Positions 9,551 through 20,190 of a stretch of DNA of 64,000 nt are shown here, piece after piece; within the stretch, counting starts at the first letter, position 1, and each line of letters opens with the position of its first letter. The position numbers and the translations under genes are program-made. The notes under the pieces are model-generated. The model was not told the origin of the DNA. It searched no databases and saw only the letters and a program-made list of their open reading frames with translations. Source of the DNA: Agrococcus sp. SGAir0287 (GTDB lineage Bacteria; Actinomycetota; Actinomycetes; Actinomycetales; Microbacteriaceae); contig NZ_CP027942.1 of assembly GCF_005484985.1 (NCBI RefSeq), positions 2,480,001 through 2,544,000 of the forward strand. Reading direction: 5' to 3'.

Positions 9551-10530
9551 TCGGTCGCGGGCTCCTCGGGGACGACGAGCGGCAGCTCGACGGGCGCCGT
9601 GACGGCGTCGCGCTCGTCCCTGGGCCTTCGCAGCTCGCCCGCGCGCACGAGCACGACGCCGGCGAGGATCGCCGCGCCGCCGAGCCACTGCACCGGCGTG
9701 GGCACGAGGGCGAGCAGCAGCGCCATCCACAGCACGCCGAAGAGCGGCTCGGAGTAGCCGAGGAAGCTCGACAGCGTCGCGCCGAGGCGCCGCACGCCCG
9801 AGACGCCCAGCACGTAGGCGGCGACGGTCGCGACGAGCACGAGCACCGCGAGGGTCGCCATCATCGGCACCTGCATGCCTGCGAGCTCGGTGGGAGCCGT
9901 CGCGACGGTCATGGGCAGGATGCCGATGGCCCCCGCGACGAGCAGCAGCACGCCGCCGACGGCGAGCCCGAGGCCCGCGAGCGTGACGGGCGGCAGCCCA
10001 TGGGTCGTCGAGGCGGCCGACGCCCAGTAGACGGCGTTGCCGACGGCCGAGACGAGGGCGAGGCCGATGCCGATCGGGTCGAGCGACTCCGCCTGACCGA
10101 CGCCGGAGACGAGCCCGAGGCCGAGCACCGCGAGCCCGGCGCCGACGAGCGTCAGGGCGGCCGGCGAGCGGCGCGTGCGAGCCCACGTCCAGCCGACGAG
10201 CAGCACGGGCCCCAGGAACTCGATGAGCAGCGCGAGCGCAGGCGGGATGCGCTGCACGGCGCTGAAGTACGCCAGCTGGCAGATCGCGACCGCGAAGGTA
10301 CCGAACAGCAGCACCTGCCACCGACCGGCCCACAGGGTCGCCCACCGCCCGCGCAGCGCGAGCAGCGCGGGTACGAGCATGACGAGCGCGGCGAGCGAGA
10401 TGCGCGCGGCGGTGACGGCGCCGGGCGACCATCCCGAGGCGATCAGGGCGCTCGCGAAGATCCCGGAGAGGCCGAAGGAGGCCGCCGCTGCGATGCAGAG
10501 CAGCAGGCCGAAGCCACGGCGATCGAGCAT
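9514..10530 (-). CDS. EamA/RhtA-family drug/metabolite exporter
   Basis: A 338-residue integral membrane protein with about ten hydrophobic helices in two EamA repeats. The first repeat has [13 protein letters not shown] and the second has [14 protein letters not shown], the paired signature of RhtA-like exporters of amino acids or small metabolites. The tail after residue ~300 is hydrophilic and runs antisense into the coaA end. The start is the ATG before LDRRGFG; the upstream Arg-rich frame is shadow. Substrate cannot be told. Confidence 0.9.
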   Translation of the reverse strand: MLDRRGFGLLLCIAAAASFGLSGIFASALIASGWSPGAVTAARISLAALVMLVPALLALRGRWATLWAGRWQVLLFGTFAVAICQLAYFSAVQRIPPALALLIEFLGPVLLVGWTWARTRRSPAALTLVGAGLAVLGLGLVSGVGQAESLDPIGIGLALVSAVGNAVYWASAASTTHGLPPVTLAGLGLAVGGVLLLVAGAIGILPMTVATAPTELAGMQVPMMATLAVLVLVATVAAYVLGVSGVRRLGATLSSFLGYSEPLFGVLWMALLLALVPTPVQWLGGAAILAGVVLVRAGELRRPRDERDAVTAPVELPLVVPEEPATDQILRRSTDRTV

Positions 10531-10604
10531 GCGGACTCCTCGGATGTCATGGGCGTTCGTGCGTACGGTCGTGACGCTATCGTATGCGGCATGGGACGCG
10601 CAGC

Positions 10605-11144
10605 ATGGTGACGCCGCTCCGCCTGCCGACCGAGACGGTCGCGGCGCTCGAGGCGGTCGTCGCGATCGCCACCGCCGCCAACGCAGGCGCGCTCGACGAC
10701 GCGGCCGGGCTCGACGCCGCGCTCGGCGACATCCGCTACACGGGCTCGCGGGCGCACGACGACGCCGAGGCCCGCGAGGTGCGCGACGTCGTGCCTGCGC
10801 TGCTGGCGATGTGGGACGCCGAGCGCGACGACGTCCCCGCGCTCGCGAACGCCATCCTCCGCGGCGCCGACGCCGCACCGCAGCTCGTGCGGCACGACGG
10901 CATCGACTGGCACCTCCACGCGATCGACCCCGAGCGTCCGCTCGCCGAGCGCATCGCGGTCGAGACCGCCATCGCCTTCGTCGACCTCATCCGCCTCGAC
11001 GAGACCGATCGCTGCAAGCGCTGCGCCGCCGGCGACTGCGGGCTGCCGATGCTCGACCTGTCCCGCAACCGGTCCAGGCGCTTCTGCTCGACCGCCTGCC
11101 AGTCGCGCGTCAACGTCGCCGCGTACCGCGCGCGCAGCCGCTGA
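10605..11144 (+). CDS. CGNR zinc-finger protein
   Basis: A 179-residue protein. The N-terminal domain is the ABATE-like helical region, and the C-terminal zinc finger has the spacing C-x2-C-x4-C (RCKRCAAGDC), then DLSRNRSRRFCSTAC. The name-giving CGNR is written CQSR here, so one family-typical residue pair differs while the cysteines stay. These are probable stress-related transcription regulators in actinobacteria. ATGs at 10584 and 10591 are possible earlier starts; I prefer MVTPLRLP. It diverges from the EamA gene with a 74-bp gap. Confidence 0.8.
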   Translation: MVTPLRLPTETVAALEAVVAIATAANAGALDDAAGLDAALGDIRYTGSRAHDDAEAREVRDVVPALLAMWDAERDDVPALANAILRGADAAPQLVRHDGIDWHLHAIDPERPLAERIAVETAIAFVDLIRLDETDRCKRCAAGDCGLPMLDLSRNRSRRFCSTACQSRVNVAAYRARSR

Positions 11145-11154
11145 CGCGTCGGGC

Positions 11155-12513
11155 TCAGGCCTCCGCGGCGGTGCCGAGACGGTCGCGGACGAGCTCGGCG
11201 AGCTCGTGCGCGATGGCGTCGGCCGTGTGCTGCTCGCGCGCCTCGACCATGACGCGGATGAGCTTCTCGGTGCCGCTGGGCCGCAGCAGGATGCGGCCCG
11301 AGTCGCCGAGCTCCGCCTCGTGCCGCGCGACGGCGTCCTGGATGACGTCGTCGCCCGCCAGCGCGAGCCGGTCGACGCCGCGCACGTTGACGAGCACCTG
11401 CGGGAAGACCTGCATGACCGCGGCGAGCTCCGCGAGGGACCTGCCCGTGCGCGCCATCTCCTGCGCCACGTGCAGCCCCGTGAGCACCCCGTCGCCCGTC
11501 GTCGCGTGCTGCGTGAGGATGACATGGCCGGACTGCTCGCCGCCGAGCGAGAGCCCGTAGGCGCCGAGCGCCTCGAGCACGTAGCGGTCGCCCACCGCGG
11601 TCTGCACGAGCTCGATGCCGTGCTCCTCCATCGCGAGCCGGAGCCCGAGGTTGGACATGACGGTCGCGACGAGCGTGTCATCGGCGAGCTCGCCGCGCTG
11701 CTTCGCAGCCACCGCGAGGATCGCCATGATCTGGTCGCCGTCGACGACCCGCCCGTCCGCATCCACCGCGAGGCATCGGTCGGCGTCGCCGTCGTGCGCG
11801 ATGCCGATGTCGGCGCCGAGCGCGACGACGCGCTCCTGCAGCAGCTCGAGGTGCGTCGAGCCCACGTCGCGGTTGATGTTCATGCCGTCGGGGTCGGCCC
11901 CGATCACCGTGACGGTCGCGCCCGCGTCGTGGAACGCGTCGGGGCTCACGCCCGACGCCGCGCCGTTCGCGCAGTCGAGCACGACGTGCAGCCCGTCGAG
12001 CCGCGTGTCGAGGGTGCCCAGCAGGTGCACGACGTAGCGGTCCTCGGCGTCGGCGAACCGGCGGATGCGCCCGACCTCGCCTGCGACGGCGCGGATGGGC
12101 TGCTCGGCCATCGCACGCTCGATGTCGTCCTCGGTCGCGTCCTGCAGCTTCGTCCCGCCGCGCGCGAGGAACTTGATGCCGTTGTCCGGCGCCGGGTTGT
12201 GGGACGCGGAGATCATGACGCCGAAGTCGGCGTCGACGTCGCCGACGAGGAACGCCGTGGCCGGCGTCGGGATCACCCCGGCGTCGAGCACGTCGACGCC
12301 GCTCGACGCGAGCCCTGCCGCGACGGCCGCGACGATGAACTCGCCCGAGACGCGCGGGTCGCGGGCGACGACCGCGACGGGCCGACGACCCTCCAGGCGT
12401 GCAGCACGGCCGAGCACGGCTGCACCCGCCTGGGCGAGTGACAGCGCGAGCTCGGCCGTGATGTCCGCGCCGGCGAGGCCACGGACTCCGTCCGTGCCGA
12501 ACAGGCGCGACAA
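11155..12513 (-). CDS. glmM: Phosphoglucosamine mutase GlmM
   Basis: A 452-residue mutase converting glucosamine-6-P to glucosamine-1-P. It begins with [11 protein letters not shown] and carries the phosphoserine loop [16 protein letters not shown], the metal loop DGDADRC, the sugar loop GGEQSGH and the phosphate loop [15 protein letters not shown]. Start is a TTG at 12513, two bases past the rpsI stop, which fits the family N-terminus exactly. It is co-transcribed behind rplM-rpsI, an arrangement conserved in actinobacteria. Confidence 0.96.
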   Translation of the reverse strand: MSRLFGTDGVRGLAGADITAELALSLAQAGAAVLGRAARLEGRRPVAVVARDPRVSGEFIVAAVAAGLASSGVDVLDAGVIPTPATAFLVGDVDADFGVMISASHNPAPDNGIKFLARGGTKLQDATEDDIERAMAEQPIRAVAGEVGRIRRFADAEDRYVVHLLGTLDTRLDGLHVVLDCANGAASGVSPDAFHDAGATVTVIGADPDGMNINRDVGSTHLELLQERVVALGADIGIAHDGDADRCLAVDADGRVVDGDQIMAILAVAAKQRGELADDTLVATVMSNLGLRLAMEEHGIELVQTAVGDRYVLEALGAYGLSLGGEQSGHVILTQHATTGDGVLTGLHVAQEMARTGRSLAELAAVMQVFPQVLVNVRGVDRLALAGDDVIQDAVARHEAELGDSGRILLRPSGTEKLIRVMVEAREQHTADAIAHELAELVRDRLGTAAEA

Positions 12514-12515
12514 GG

Positions 12516-12995
12516 TCAGCGCTTCGAGTACTGAGGCGCCTTGCGAGCCTTCTTGAGACCGGCCTTCTTGCGCTCGATGACGCGAGCGTCGCGCGAGAGG
12601 AAGCCGGCCTTCTTGAGCTCGGGGCGGTTGTTCTCGACGTCGATCTGGTTCAGCGCACGGGCGATGCCGAGGCGCATCGCGCCGGCCTGACCCGAAGGGC
12701 CGCCGCCGGAGACGCGGGCGATCACGTCGTAGCTGCCGTTCAGCTCGAGGATCGTGAACGGGTCGTTGATGAGCTGCTGGTGCAGCTTGTTCGGGAAGTA
12801 GTCCTCGAGCGTGCGACCGTTCACCTGGAACGTGCCGGAGCCGGGGACGAGGCGCACGCGGGCGATGGCCTGCTTGCGACGGCCGACGGCCTGGCCGCCG
12901 ACGGTGAGGACGCGGGGCGCGCGCGGCGCTGCAGCCTCGGGCGTCTCGGTCGAGAAGCCCTCGGGCGCCTCGATGGAGTCTGCGATCTTCGCCAT
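12516..12995 (-). CDS. rpsI: 30S ribosomal protein S9
   Basis: A 159-residue S9. The first ~35 residues are an Ala/Glu-rich extension usual in actinobacteria. The core starts at [12 protein letters not shown] and ends with the conserved [11 protein letters not shown] tail, which reaches the decoding-site tRNAs. Second gene of rplM-rpsI-glmM; a 23-base gap separates it from rplM. Confidence 0.98.
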   Translation of the reverse strand: MAKIADSIEAPEGFSTETPEAAAPRAPRVLTVGGQAVGRRKQAIARVRLVPGSGTFQVNGRTLEDYFPNKLHQQLINDPFTILELNGSYDVIARVSGGGPSGQAGAMRLGIARALNQIDVENNRPELKKAGFLSRDARVIERKKAGLKKARKAPQYSKR

Positions 12996-13018
12996 GATGT
13001 GTCGGTTCCCTCTCGCGC

Positions 13019-13465
13019 CTACTGGGCGACCTGGTCGAACGTGTACGGGGTCGGCTGCTGGGCAGCGTGGGGGTGCTCGGCACCCGCGTACACCTTGAGC
13101 TTCTTGATCTGGGCGCGGCCGAGCGAGTTCTTCGGCAGCATGCCGCGGATGGCCTTCTCGACCGTGCGGACGGGGTGCTTCTCGAGCATCTCGACGTAGC
13201 TCGTGGCCTTGAGGCCGCCCGGGTAGCCCGAGTGGCGGTAGGCGAGCTTCTGCTCGCGCTTCTGGCCCGTGAGCGCGACCTTGTCTGCGTTCACGATGAT
13301 GACGTGGTCGCCCATGTCGATGTGCGGGGCGAACGTCGCCTTGTGCTTGCCGCGCAGGATGGCGGCGGCGTGGCTGGCCAGGCGGCCGAGCACCACGTCG
13401 GTGGCGTCGATGACGATCCAGTCGTGCTGGACGTCGCTCGCCTTGGGCGAGTAGGTACGAGTCAT
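13019..13465 (-). CDS. rplM: 50S ribosomal protein L13
   Basis: A 148-residue L13 with [28 protein letters not shown] and [12 protein letters not shown] motifs. The ATG at 13465 gives [11 protein letters not shown], the normal actinobacterial N-terminus. It heads the operon and has a clear promoter about 120 bp upstream. Confidence 0.98.
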   Translation of the reverse strand: MTRTYSPKASDVQHDWIVIDATDVVLGRLASHAAAILRGKHKATFAPHIDMGDHVIIVNADKVALTGQKREQKLAYRHSGYPGGLKATSYVEMLEKHPVRTVEKAIRGMLPKNSLGRAQIKKLKVYAGAEHPHAAQQPTPYTFDQVAQ

Positions 13466-13582
13466 GGGTGCCTCATGTGTCGAGTGAAGTGGTCGTGCAT
13501 CCCGCTCCATGGGGTTCCCGTGTGGGACGCTCCCGGTCGGAGGGCTCAGCTCGGGGCGCAGCAGAGCGCGCACCAAGGGTCC

Positions 13583-13612
13583 ACGATACCCGCTGAGCGG
13601 GCACCGGGTCAA
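13583..13612 (-). promoter_or_regulatory. rplM operon promoter
   Basis: On the minus strand: TTGACC (13607-13612), an 18-nt spacer, TATCGT (13583-13588). One base further, the 14-mer GACCCTTGGTGCGC begins (13568-13581). The same 14-mer sits at the same distance from the infA promoter. Confidence 0.75.
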
Positions 13613-13640
13613 TCCGAGGCGGGTCGGCGCGTCGCCGGCG

Positions 13641-15050
13641 TCAGCGGTCGGCGTCGTCCCGCTCGTCGCGGTCCTCGTGCCACACGACCTCGACCTGCTC
13701 GCTCACGATGCCGCCCTGCGACGGCGTCTCGACCGGCTCCGTCTCGCCCGTGACGATCGTGAGGTCGTCGAGGTCGTCGGAGACCTCCACGTGCTGCGCG
13801 TGCGGATCCTGCTCGACGGTGGGCTCGAGGTCCGCGACGTCGTCCGCGCCATCCGACGGCTCGACGTCCGGCACGGCGGGGGCGCTCGGCGCGGCCTCGC
13901 TCGGCGACGGGATGGTCGCGGCGTCGTCGCCGAACGTCGGCAGCGCGGCGCGCGTCGACTCGGCGATCGCCATGAGCTGCCCCACCTCGGCGCGGAACCC
14001 CTGCAGCTGCTGCTGCTGGAAGCGCAGGGTGCGCGCGCGGTCCTCCGCCTCGTGCAGCACCTCCTTGGAGTGTCCGAGCACGGCGTCGACGATCGCCTGC
14101 GCGCGCGTGCGGGCCTCGCCGAGGATGGCGCTCGCCCGTGCCACCGCCTGCCGCTCGACGTGCGCCGCCTGCGCCTTCGACAGCTCCTCGAACGCCTGCG
14201 CCTGCTCCGCGATGTGGTTCGCGTGCTGCAGCGCGGAGGCGACCTTCTCGTTCGCGTCGGCCGTGATGCGCTCCGCGTGCTGGATCGCGTGGTTGTGCAG
14301 CCGGAGGAACTCCTGCTGCGCCTCCTCCTGCCTGCGCTTCGCCGCCGCGTCCAGCTCGAGCTGACGCGCCTTCGACTCGCGATGGATGCGCTCGGCCTCG
14401 GCCTTGAGCGCGTCGGCCTCCGCCGTGCTCTGCTGGCGCAGCGCCGACGCCGCGCGCTCGGCCTCCGAGATGAGGACGCTCGCCTCCGACTCGGCCTGCG
14501 CGACGCGCTCCTGATGCTTCGCCTCGCGCGACTCGAGCTCGGCCGCGTGCGCGCTGCGCTCGGTCTCGATGCGGAGCCGGGCCTGCGCCTCCTCGTGCTT
14601 CGCAGCCTCGAGGATGCGGTCCGACTCCTCCTTCTGCTTCGCGCGGTCCTTCTCGATCTGGCTCGTGGCGTCGGCGACGATGCGCTCAGCCTGCTGCACG
14701 GCGTTGTCGATGAGGGCGGACGCCTGCTCCTCCGCGACGCGCAGGATCTCCTCGAAGCGCGGCTCCTCGCCGTCCTCCGAGACCTCGCGGCCGAGGATCT
14801 CCGCCCGCGACTCCGCCGCCTGCAGCCGGCTGCGCACCTCGATGAGCTCGCCCTCGAGGCGCGTGATGCGCTGCTCGGCGGCGGACATGTCCTCGCGGTG
14901 GTGCTCGGCCTGGGCCTGCAGGTCCTGCGCGGCCGCCTGCGCCGAGCGGCGCGACTGCTCGACGGCGTCGCGCAGCCGCTGCACCTCCGCGTCGACCTGC
15001 GCCTGGTCGTAGCCACGGAAGGCCTGCTTGAACTCCTGCACGTCCGTCAT
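13641..15050 (-). CDS. DivIVA-like coiled-coil cell-organisation protein
   Basis: A 469-residue protein. The N-terminus ([18 protein letters not shown]) resembles the membrane-curvature DivIVA domain: a GYD turn followed by a coiled coil. About residues 25-370 are continuous Ala/Glu/Arg/Gln coiled coil, and the last ~90 residues are acidic and disordered. It is much longer than Wag31/DivIVA itself, closer to the Scy/FilP-like polarity scaffolds of actinobacteria. It probably marks poles or septa; the exact role is inferred. The ATG at 15050 is preceded by only a short gap to the divergent HAD gene. Confidence 0.75.
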   Translation of the reverse strand: MTDVQEFKQAFRGYDQAQVDAEVQRLRDAVEQSRRSAQAAAQDLQAQAEHHREDMSAAEQRITRLEGELIEVRSRLQAAESRAEILGREVSEDGEEPRFEEILRVAEEQASALIDNAVQQAERIVADATSQIEKDRAKQKEESDRILEAAKHEEAQARLRIETERSAHAAELESREAKHQERVAQAESEASVLISEAERAASALRQQSTAEADALKAEAERIHRESKARQLELDAAAKRRQEEAQQEFLRLHNHAIQHAERITADANEKVASALQHANHIAEQAQAFEELSKAQAAHVERQAVARASAILGEARTRAQAIVDAVLGHSKEVLHEAEDRARTLRFQQQQLQGFRAEVGQLMAIAESTRAALPTFGDDAATIPSPSEAAPSAPAVPDVEPSDGADDVADLEPTVEQDPHAQHVEVSDDLDDLTIVTGETEPVETPSQGGIVSEQVEVVWHEDRDERDDADR

Positions 15051-15136
15051 GGGGGTCGCCTCATCCACTCGCGATCGGCACCGACGGGCTCCATGGTAGC
15101 CAGGCCGTGTGGACGGATGGATGGGAGGATGTGCAG

Positions 15137-15787
15137 ATGCGACCGTCCGCCGTGCTCCTCGACCTCGACGGCACGCTGAGCGACTCCGCTCCCGGCCTCC
15201 TCGCCTCGCTGCGGCACATGCACGAGGGCCTCGGGCTGCCAGTTCCAGGTGACGACGAGCTGCGACGCTGGCTCGGCCCGCCGACGGCCACGACGCTCGC
15301 CGAGCACGGCCACGACGGCGCGACGGTCGCACGCGGCGTCGCCCTGTTCCGCGAGCACCTGCTGGACGGCGGCGGGCTGCTGGACCAGCGGGTGTACGAC
15401 GGCATCGTCGCGCTCGTCGAGGATCTGCGCGCCGCGGGCGTGCCCACGAGCATCCTCACGTTCAAGCTGCAGGAGGACGCGGAGGTCGTCGCCGAGCACC
15501 TCGGACTCCGCGACGCACTCGGCGCGGTGCACGGCCGCATCCCGCGGGACGACGGCCGCTCGAAGGCACCACTCATCGCCCGCGCGCTCACCGAGCTCGG
15601 CGTCGCCGCGTCGCCCGCCGTCGTCATGGTGGGCGACCGCCGCCACGACGTCGAGGGCGCGCACGAGGCCGGCGTGCGCGCGATCGGCGTCACGTGGGGC
15701 TACGGCTCGCGCGACGAGCTCGAGGTGGCCGGCGCCGACGACGTCGTCGACGACGTCGCGTCGCTGCGTCGCCTGCTGCTCGGCTGA
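15137..15787 (+). CDS. HAD-family phosphatase (Gph-like)
   Basis: A 216-residue HAD hydrolase with motif I DLDGTLSDS (nucleophile Asp), motif II ILTFKL, Lys in GRSKAP and motif IV VGDRRHDVEGA. The cap is the alpha-helical type of phosphoglycolate phosphatase-like enzymes. The start at 15137 is preceded by GGAGGA; the in-frame ATG at 15107 is rejected. Substrate not determinable. Confidence 0.85.
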   Translation: MRPSAVLLDLDGTLSDSAPGLLASLRHMHEGLGLPVPGDDELRRWLGPPTATTLAEHGHDGATVARGVALFREHLLDGGGLLDQRVYDGIVALVEDLRAAGVPTSILTFKLQEDAEVVAEHLGLRDALGAVHGRIPRDDGRSKAPLIARALTELGVAASPAVVMVGDRRHDVEGAHEAGVRAIGVTWGYGSRDELEVAGADDVVDDVASLRRLLLG

Positions 15788-15816
15788 TCTCGGGCGCCGA
15801 CCGCTACCGTGCTGGC

Positions 15817-16512
15817 ATGCAGCTCGACGCCCTCGTCCACGACGCCGCCATCCTGCAGGCGGAGGCCCAGGCGCACCTCCACGACCTGATCGGCTCCGGC
15901 ACGCGCTTCGACGGATCGTGGAGCGTCGACCTCGGCCTCGGGCGCTTCTCGCAGTCGTCGACGACGAGCGACGAGACGTTCACGGCCCGTGCGGGCCTGC
16001 TCGGCTCTGCTGCGCCGGGACCGGGATCCTGGCTGTGGGCGTGGGCGAACCCGCAGCACGACGGACCCGTCGCCGAGGCGGCGCGGCTCGTCCGCGACCT
16101 CGGCGAGCGCCTGCAGGTCGCCGAGCTCACGAGCGCGGAGGTGCCGCTGGGCGAGCGGGCGCCGCGCGACGTCGCGTGGCGCATGGGTGCCGCTGCCATC
16201 CTCGCGCTGGGGCCGTGGCCGACGTACACGTTCGATGCGGGCGGCGGGACGGTCGGGGCGCTCGTGCTCACGAGCGAGGCGCTGCGGCTGCCCGCGCCGA
16301 GCACGCCGCGGCTGCTGCGCTGCATCGGCGAGGCCGCGCAGTCGCACGGCCTCGGACGCTCGAGCGTGCTGACGTGGGCCTCGCAGCGCGGCGTGACGGC
16401 CACCCCGACGCCGGACGGCCTGCTGCTGCGGCTCGCGGACGGCGACGTCGCCGTGCGCCTCGACGAGCGCGATCGCGTCGTCGGCATGACCGGCTCGTCG
16501 CGCCCGGCCTGA
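15817..16512 (+). CDS. DUF6882-like hypothetical protein
   Basis: A 231-residue soluble protein without a signal peptide. It contains FDGSWSVDLGLGRFSQ and WLWAWANPQ, which I associate with the DUF6882 family, plus a middle segment ILALGPWPTYTFDAGGG. Function unknown. The start is the ATG at 15817, 29 bases after the HAD stop; the Arg-rich frame upstream is shadow of the HAD gene. Converges on truA with an 8-base gap. Confidence 0.65.
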   Translation: MQLDALVHDAAILQAEAQAHLHDLIGSGTRFDGSWSVDLGLGRFSQSSTTSDETFTARAGLLGSAAPGPGSWLWAWANPQHDGPVAEAARLVRDLGERLQVAELTSAEVPLGERAPRDVAWRMGAAAILALGPWPTYTFDAGGGTVGALVLTSEALRLPAPSTPRLLRCIGEAAQSHGLGRSSVLTWASQRGVTATPTPDGLLLRLADGDVAVRLDERDRVVGMTGSSRPA

Positions 16513-16519
16513 GCGCGGC

Positions 16520-17329
16520 TCAGCCCGCGGGCCGCTCCACGTCGGCGGCGGAGCGCCTGGCGCGAGCGCGCTCGGCCTGCGCCGCGAGCTCGTCGTCGGG
16601 CGGGTAGCCGACCTCGACGAGCGTGAGGCCCGCGGCGGGCATCATGCGGAAGGCGCTCGAGCGGCCGCGAGCGTCGAGCAGCGCCGCGGCCTGTGCGAGG
16701 CCGAGCCGTCCCTCCCCCACCGCGACGCACGCGCCGACGAGCGAGCGCACCATCGAGTGGCAGAAGGCGTCGGCCTGCACGCTCGCGACGAGCAGGTCGC
16801 CCTCGCGAGCCCACGAGAACGCCTGCAGCGAGCGGATGGTCGTCGCGCCCTCGCGCGGCTTGCAGAACGCCGCGAAGTCGTGCAGCCCCACGAGCACGTC
16901 GGCAGCGCGCTGCATCGCCGCGTCGTCGAGCGCGCGCGGGACGAACGCGCTCGTCCGTCGTACGAGCGGGTCGGCGACGCGCGTCTGGATGCGGTACTCG
17001 TATCGGCGGTGCACCGCCGAGAAGCGCGCGTCGAAGCCGGCGGGCGCGAGCGCCGCCGACCGCACCACGAGGTCGCCCTCGCGGACGAGCGACGTGAGCC
17101 GGTGCGCGAGCCGCGGGTCCGGCGGCCCGTCGAGGTCGACGTGCGCCACCTGTCCCGACGCGTGCACGCCCGCATCCGTCCGGCCGGCGACCGTGACGCG
17201 CACGGCCCGCCGCGTGACGGTGTGGAGCGCATCCTCGAGCACGCCCTGGCAGGTGCGCAGCCCCGGCTGCGCCGCCCAGCCGGCGAAGTCCGTGCCGTCG
17301 TACGCGAGGTCGAGGCGGACGCGGGGCAT
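16520..17329 (-). CDS. truA: tRNA pseudouridine(38-40) synthase TruA
   Basis: A 269-residue pseudouridine synthase with the TruA start RLDLAYDGTDFAGWAAQPG, the catalytic Asp in AGRTDAGVHA, the RRYEYRI motif and MVRSLVGACVAVG. It isomerises U38-U40 in tRNA anticodon arms. It follows rplQ as in many bacteria, but a 16-bp-stem hairpin separates them, so it may have its own promoter. Confidence 0.96.
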   Translation of the reverse strand: MPRVRLDLAYDGTDFAGWAAQPGLRTCQGVLEDALHTVTRRAVRVTVAGRTDAGVHASGQVAHVDLDGPPDPRLAHRLTSLVREGDLVVRSAALAPAGFDARFSAVHRRYEYRIQTRVADPLVRRTSAFVPRALDDAAMQRAADVLVGLHDFAAFCKPREGATTIRSLQAFSWAREGDLLVASVQADAFCHSMVRSLVGACVAVGEGRLGLAQAAALLDARGRSSAFRMMPAAGLTLVEVGYPPDDELAAQAERARARRSAADVERPAG

Positions 17330-17369
17330 GGCTCCACGCTAGCCCGCGCGGCGTCCGTCCCCGCACGCG

Positions 17370-17404
17370 ACGAGGGCGGGAGCGCATCGCGCTCCCGCCC
17401 TCGT
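17370..17404 (-). terminator. Terminator after rplQ
   Basis: A perfect 16-bp GC-rich stem (ACGAGGGCGGGAGCGC and complement) with an ATC loop lies 18 bases downstream of the rplQ stop. It closes the infA-rplQ operon. Confidence 0.8.
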
Positions 17405-17421
17405 GACGGATGGTCCGTGAC

Positions 17422-18009
17422 CTACTTGGTCTCATCCTTCGACTCGGCCTCGGCCTCGTCGGTCGACGTCTCGGTCGCCTCCGACTCGGGCGCGGCAGCC
17501 GTGTCGGACTCGACGACCTCCTCGGTCGTCTCGGTCGGCTCCTCGGCGGCGGCCTCGTCGGACTCGGCGGCAGCGGCGGCCGCGGCCTCCTGGTCGGCGG
17601 CGGCCGTCGCGGCTGCGGCGGCGTTCTTCGACTTCGAGCCCTTCTTCTGCACGGGCTCGAGCACGAGCTCGATGCGTGCCATGGGTGCGTTGTCGCCCTT
17701 GCGGTAGCCGAGCTTCGTGATGCGCGTGTAGCCGCCCTCGCGCTCCGCGACGAGCGGGGCGATCTCGGCGAACAGCTCGTGCACGACGCCCTTGTCGCCG
17801 ATCACGGCGAGGACGCGGCGACGCGCGTGCAGGTCGCCGCGCTTCGCGAACGTGACGAGGCGCTCGGCGACGGGACGCAGGCGCTTGGCCTTCGTCTCGG
17901 TCGTCGTGATCGCCTTGTGCGTGAACAGCGCAGCCGCGAGGTTCGCGAGCAGCAGGCGCTCGTGCGCCGGTCCGCCTCCGAGGCGGGGTCCCTTCGTGGG
18001 CCTGGGCAT
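17422..18009 (-). CDS. rplQ: 50S ribosomal protein L17 with long acidic tail
   Basis: A 195-residue L17. The core is standard ([35 protein letters not shown]). After about residue 120 comes a ~70-residue tail of Ala, Glu, Thr, Asp and Ser not found in enteric L17. Such tails are known in actinobacteria. Last gene of the operon, 30 bases after rpoA. Confidence 0.97.
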   Translation of the reverse strand: MPRPTKGPRLGGGPAHERLLLANLAAALFTHKAITTTETKAKRLRPVAERLVTFAKRGDLHARRRVLAVIGDKGVVHELFAEIAPLVAEREGGYTRITKLGYRKGDNAPMARIELVLEPVQKKGSKSKNAAAAATAAADQEAAAAAAAESDEAAAEEPTETTEEVVESDTAAAPESEATETSTDEAEAESKDETK

Positions 18010-18039
18010 GGTGATGCTCCCTTGTCAGTCCAGGAGCCC

Positions 18040-19029
18040 TTAGAGGGCTTCCTCGTCGTCGTAGCCGTAGAAGTGGGCGCCGTCGAAGCCGGGCACCGCG
18101 TCCTTGAGCGAGAGGCCGAGCTCGGTGAGCTTGTCCTTGACCTCGTCGACGGACTTCTGGCCGAAGTTGCGGATGTTCATGAGCTGCGTCTCGCTCAGCG
18201 CCACGAGCTCGGACACCGTGTTGATGCCCTCGCGCTTGAGGCAGTTGTACGAGCGGACCGACAGGTCGAGCTCCTCGATCGGCGTGCCGAGCTCGCCCGA
18301 GAGCTGCTCGACGGCCGGCGCGGGGCCGATCTCGATGCCCTCGGCGGCGGCGTTGAGGTCGCGCGTGAGGCCGAAGAGCTCGACGAGCGTCCGGCCGGCC
18401 GACGCGACGGCGTCGCGCGGCGTGATCGCCGGCTTCGTCTCGACGTCGACGACGAGCGAGTCGAAGTCCGTGCGCTCACCGGCACGCGTCGCCTCGACGC
18501 GGTAGGTGACCTTGAGCACGGGCGAGTAGATCGAGTCGATCGGGATCGAGCCCGCCTCGGCGAACTCGTCGCGGTTCTGCGCAGCCGACACGTAGCCGCG
18601 GCCGCGCTCGATCGTGAGCTCGAGCTGGAACTTCGCCTTGTCGTTGAGCGTGGCGATGACGAGCTCGGGGTTGTGGATCTCGACGCCGGCGGGAGCCGTG
18701 ATGTCGGCGGCGGTGACGCTGCCGGCACCCTGCTTCGACAGGTAGGCGACGATCGGCTCGTCGTGCTCGGACGAGACGACGAGTCCCTTGAGGTTGAGGA
18801 TGATCTCGGTCACGTCCTCCTTCACGCCCTGGATGGTCGTGAACTCGTGGAGCACGCCGTCGATGCGGATGCCCGTGACGGCGGCACCGGGGATCGACGA
18901 GAGGAGCGTGCGGCGGAGGGAGTTGCCGAGGGTGTACCCGAATCCGGGCTCGAGCGGCTCGATGGTGAACCGCGAGCGGTGCTCCGAGATGACCTCTTCG
19001 GAGACGGTCGGGCGCTGGGCGATCAGCAC
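18040..19029 (-). CDS. rpoA: DNA-directed RNA polymerase subunit alpha
   Basis: A 329-residue alpha subunit. The N-terminal assembly domain has [22 protein letters not shown]; the C-terminal domain has [20 protein letters not shown] for UP-element and activator contact. The start is a GTG ([12 protein letters not shown]) preceded by AGGAACG. A hairpin stands in the 104-bp gap behind rpsK. The usual rpsD gene is missing from this position. Confidence 0.98.
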   Translation of the reverse strand: MLIAQRPTVSEEVISEHRSRFTIEPLEPGFGYTLGNSLRRTLLSSIPGAAVTGIRIDGVLHEFTTIQGVKEDVTEIILNLKGLVVSSEHDEPIVAYLSKQGAGSVTAADITAPAGVEIHNPELVIATLNDKAKFQLELTIERGRGYVSAAQNRDEFAEAGSIPIDSIYSPVLKVTYRVEATRAGERTDFDSLVVDVETKPAITPRDAVASAGRTLVELFGLTRDLNAAAEGIEIGPAPAVEQLSGELGTPIEELDLSVRSYNCLKREGINTVSELVALSETQLMNIRNFGQKSVDEVKDKLTELGLSLKDAVPGFDGAHFYGYDDEEAL

Positions 19030-19092
19030 GGTATGCGTTCCTGTTCTGCGAGTCCGCTATATGACTCGCGATGGTGGAGTGGCGACAGGGTG

Positions 19093-19128
19093 CGACGCGT
19101 GGAGGGCCGTCGGACCCTCCACGCGTCG
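19093..19128 (-). terminator. Intercistronic hairpin rpsK/rpoA
   Basis: A perfect 14-bp stem, CGACGCGTGGAGGG and its complement, with an 8-base loop, in the rpsK-rpoA gap. It could attenuate transcription or define an mRNA end; rpoA is still expected to be expressed. Confidence 0.55.
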
Positions 19129-19133
19129 ATGGG

Positions 19134-19532
19134 TCAGTTGCGGCGGGGCTTCGGCGGACGGACGCCGTTGTGCGCCTGCGGCGTGACGTCGTGGATCGCG
19201 CCGATCTCGAGGCCGGTGGCCTGGAGCGAGCGGATCGCGGTCTCGCGCCCCGAGCCGGCACCCTTCACGAACACGTCGACCTTCTTCATGCCGTGGTCCT
19301 GCGCCTGGCGTGCGGCCGACTCGGCGGCGAGCTGCGCGGCGTAGGGCGTCGACTTGCGCGAGCCCTTCATGCCGATCGCGCCACCCGACGCCTGCGAGAT
19401 GACGGCACCGGTGGTGTCGGTGATCGAGACGATCGTGTTGTTGAACGTCGACTTGATGTGCGCCTGACCGACGGCGACGTTCTTCTTGTCCTTGCGACGC
19501 GGCTTGCGGACCGCGGACTTGGGAGCTGCCAT
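19134..19532 (-). CDS. rpsK: 30S ribosomal protein S11
   Basis: A 132-residue S11 with the conserved [29 protein letters not shown] and [11 protein letters not shown] ending. It forms part of the 30S platform next to the mRNA exit. 22 bases after rpsM. Confidence 0.98.
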   Translation of the reverse strand: MAAPKSAVRKPRRKDKKNVAVGQAHIKSTFNNTIVSITDTTGAVISQASGGAIGMKGSRKSTPYAAQLAAESAARQAQDHGMKKVDVFVKGAGSGRETAIRSLQATGLEIGAIHDVTPQAHNGVRPPKPRRN

Positions 19533-19554
19533 GTTCCTCTACCTCCCGAGGCCC

Positions 19555-19926
19555 TTAACGGGCCTTCTTCTTGCCGGCGACGGTGCGCTTCGGGCCCTTG
19601 CGGGTGCGAGCGTTCGTCTTCGTGCGCTGACCGCGGACGGGGAGGCCGCGACGGTGGCGGATGCCCTCGTACGAGCCGATCTCGACCTTGCGGCGGATGT
19701 CGGCGGCCACCTCGCGGCGGAGGTCGCCCTCCACCTTGTAGTTCTCGATGTGGTCGCGGAGCGCGCCGAGCTGCTCGTCGGTGAGGTCCTTGACGCGGAT
19801 GCTCTGGTCGATGCCGGTGGCCTCGAGCGTCTGGATCGCTCGGGTGCGGCCGACGCCGTAGATGTAGGTGAGTGCGATCACCACGCGCTTGTCGCGCGGG
19901 ATGTCCACGCCTGCGAGACGTGCCAT
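19555..19926 (-). CDS. rpsM: 30S ribosomal protein S13
   Basis: A 123-residue S13 starting [15 protein letters not shown], with [30 protein letters not shown] and the basic tail GKKKAR. A 264-bp gap precedes it. That gap contains one copy of the dispersed intergenic repeat and possibly a secondary promoter. Confidence 0.98.
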   Translation of the reverse strand: MARLAGVDIPRDKRVVIALTYIYGVGRTRAIQTLEATGIDQSIRVKDLTDEQLGALRDHIENYKVEGDLRREVAADIRRKVEIGSYEGIRHRRGLPVRGQRTKTNARTRKGPKRTVAGKKKAR

Positions 19927-20096
19927 CTGTGCTCCTTCTCGGAGTCATGGGGAGGTGTGGTGCAGCCGCGGGGCCAGGGCCTCTCCGTCCCTGGGTGTCC
20001 CCTCCTCGCGGAGGTTCTTGCGGTGCTCGTGTGTGGAGTTGTCACGGCCTCCTGGCCGGTTCGACCCACGATTCGACGTTGCCGTCGATGCGGGGT

Positions 20097-20148
20097 CAGG
20101 TCTCGTGACGCGTGCTCGCTTCGCTCGCGCGCTCCTCGACCTCGAGCG
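20097..20148. repeat. Solitary copy of the dispersed intergenic repeat
   Basis: GGTCTCGTGACGCGTGCTCG followed by CGCTCCTCGACCTCGAG matches the arm of the inverted-repeat elements at 38.1-40.1 kb. It is placed in the rpsM-rpmJ gap. Confidence 0.7.
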
Positions 20149-20190
20149 CTGCGCACGCAACGCGACGTCGTCGCATTGCGTGCTCCGCGC

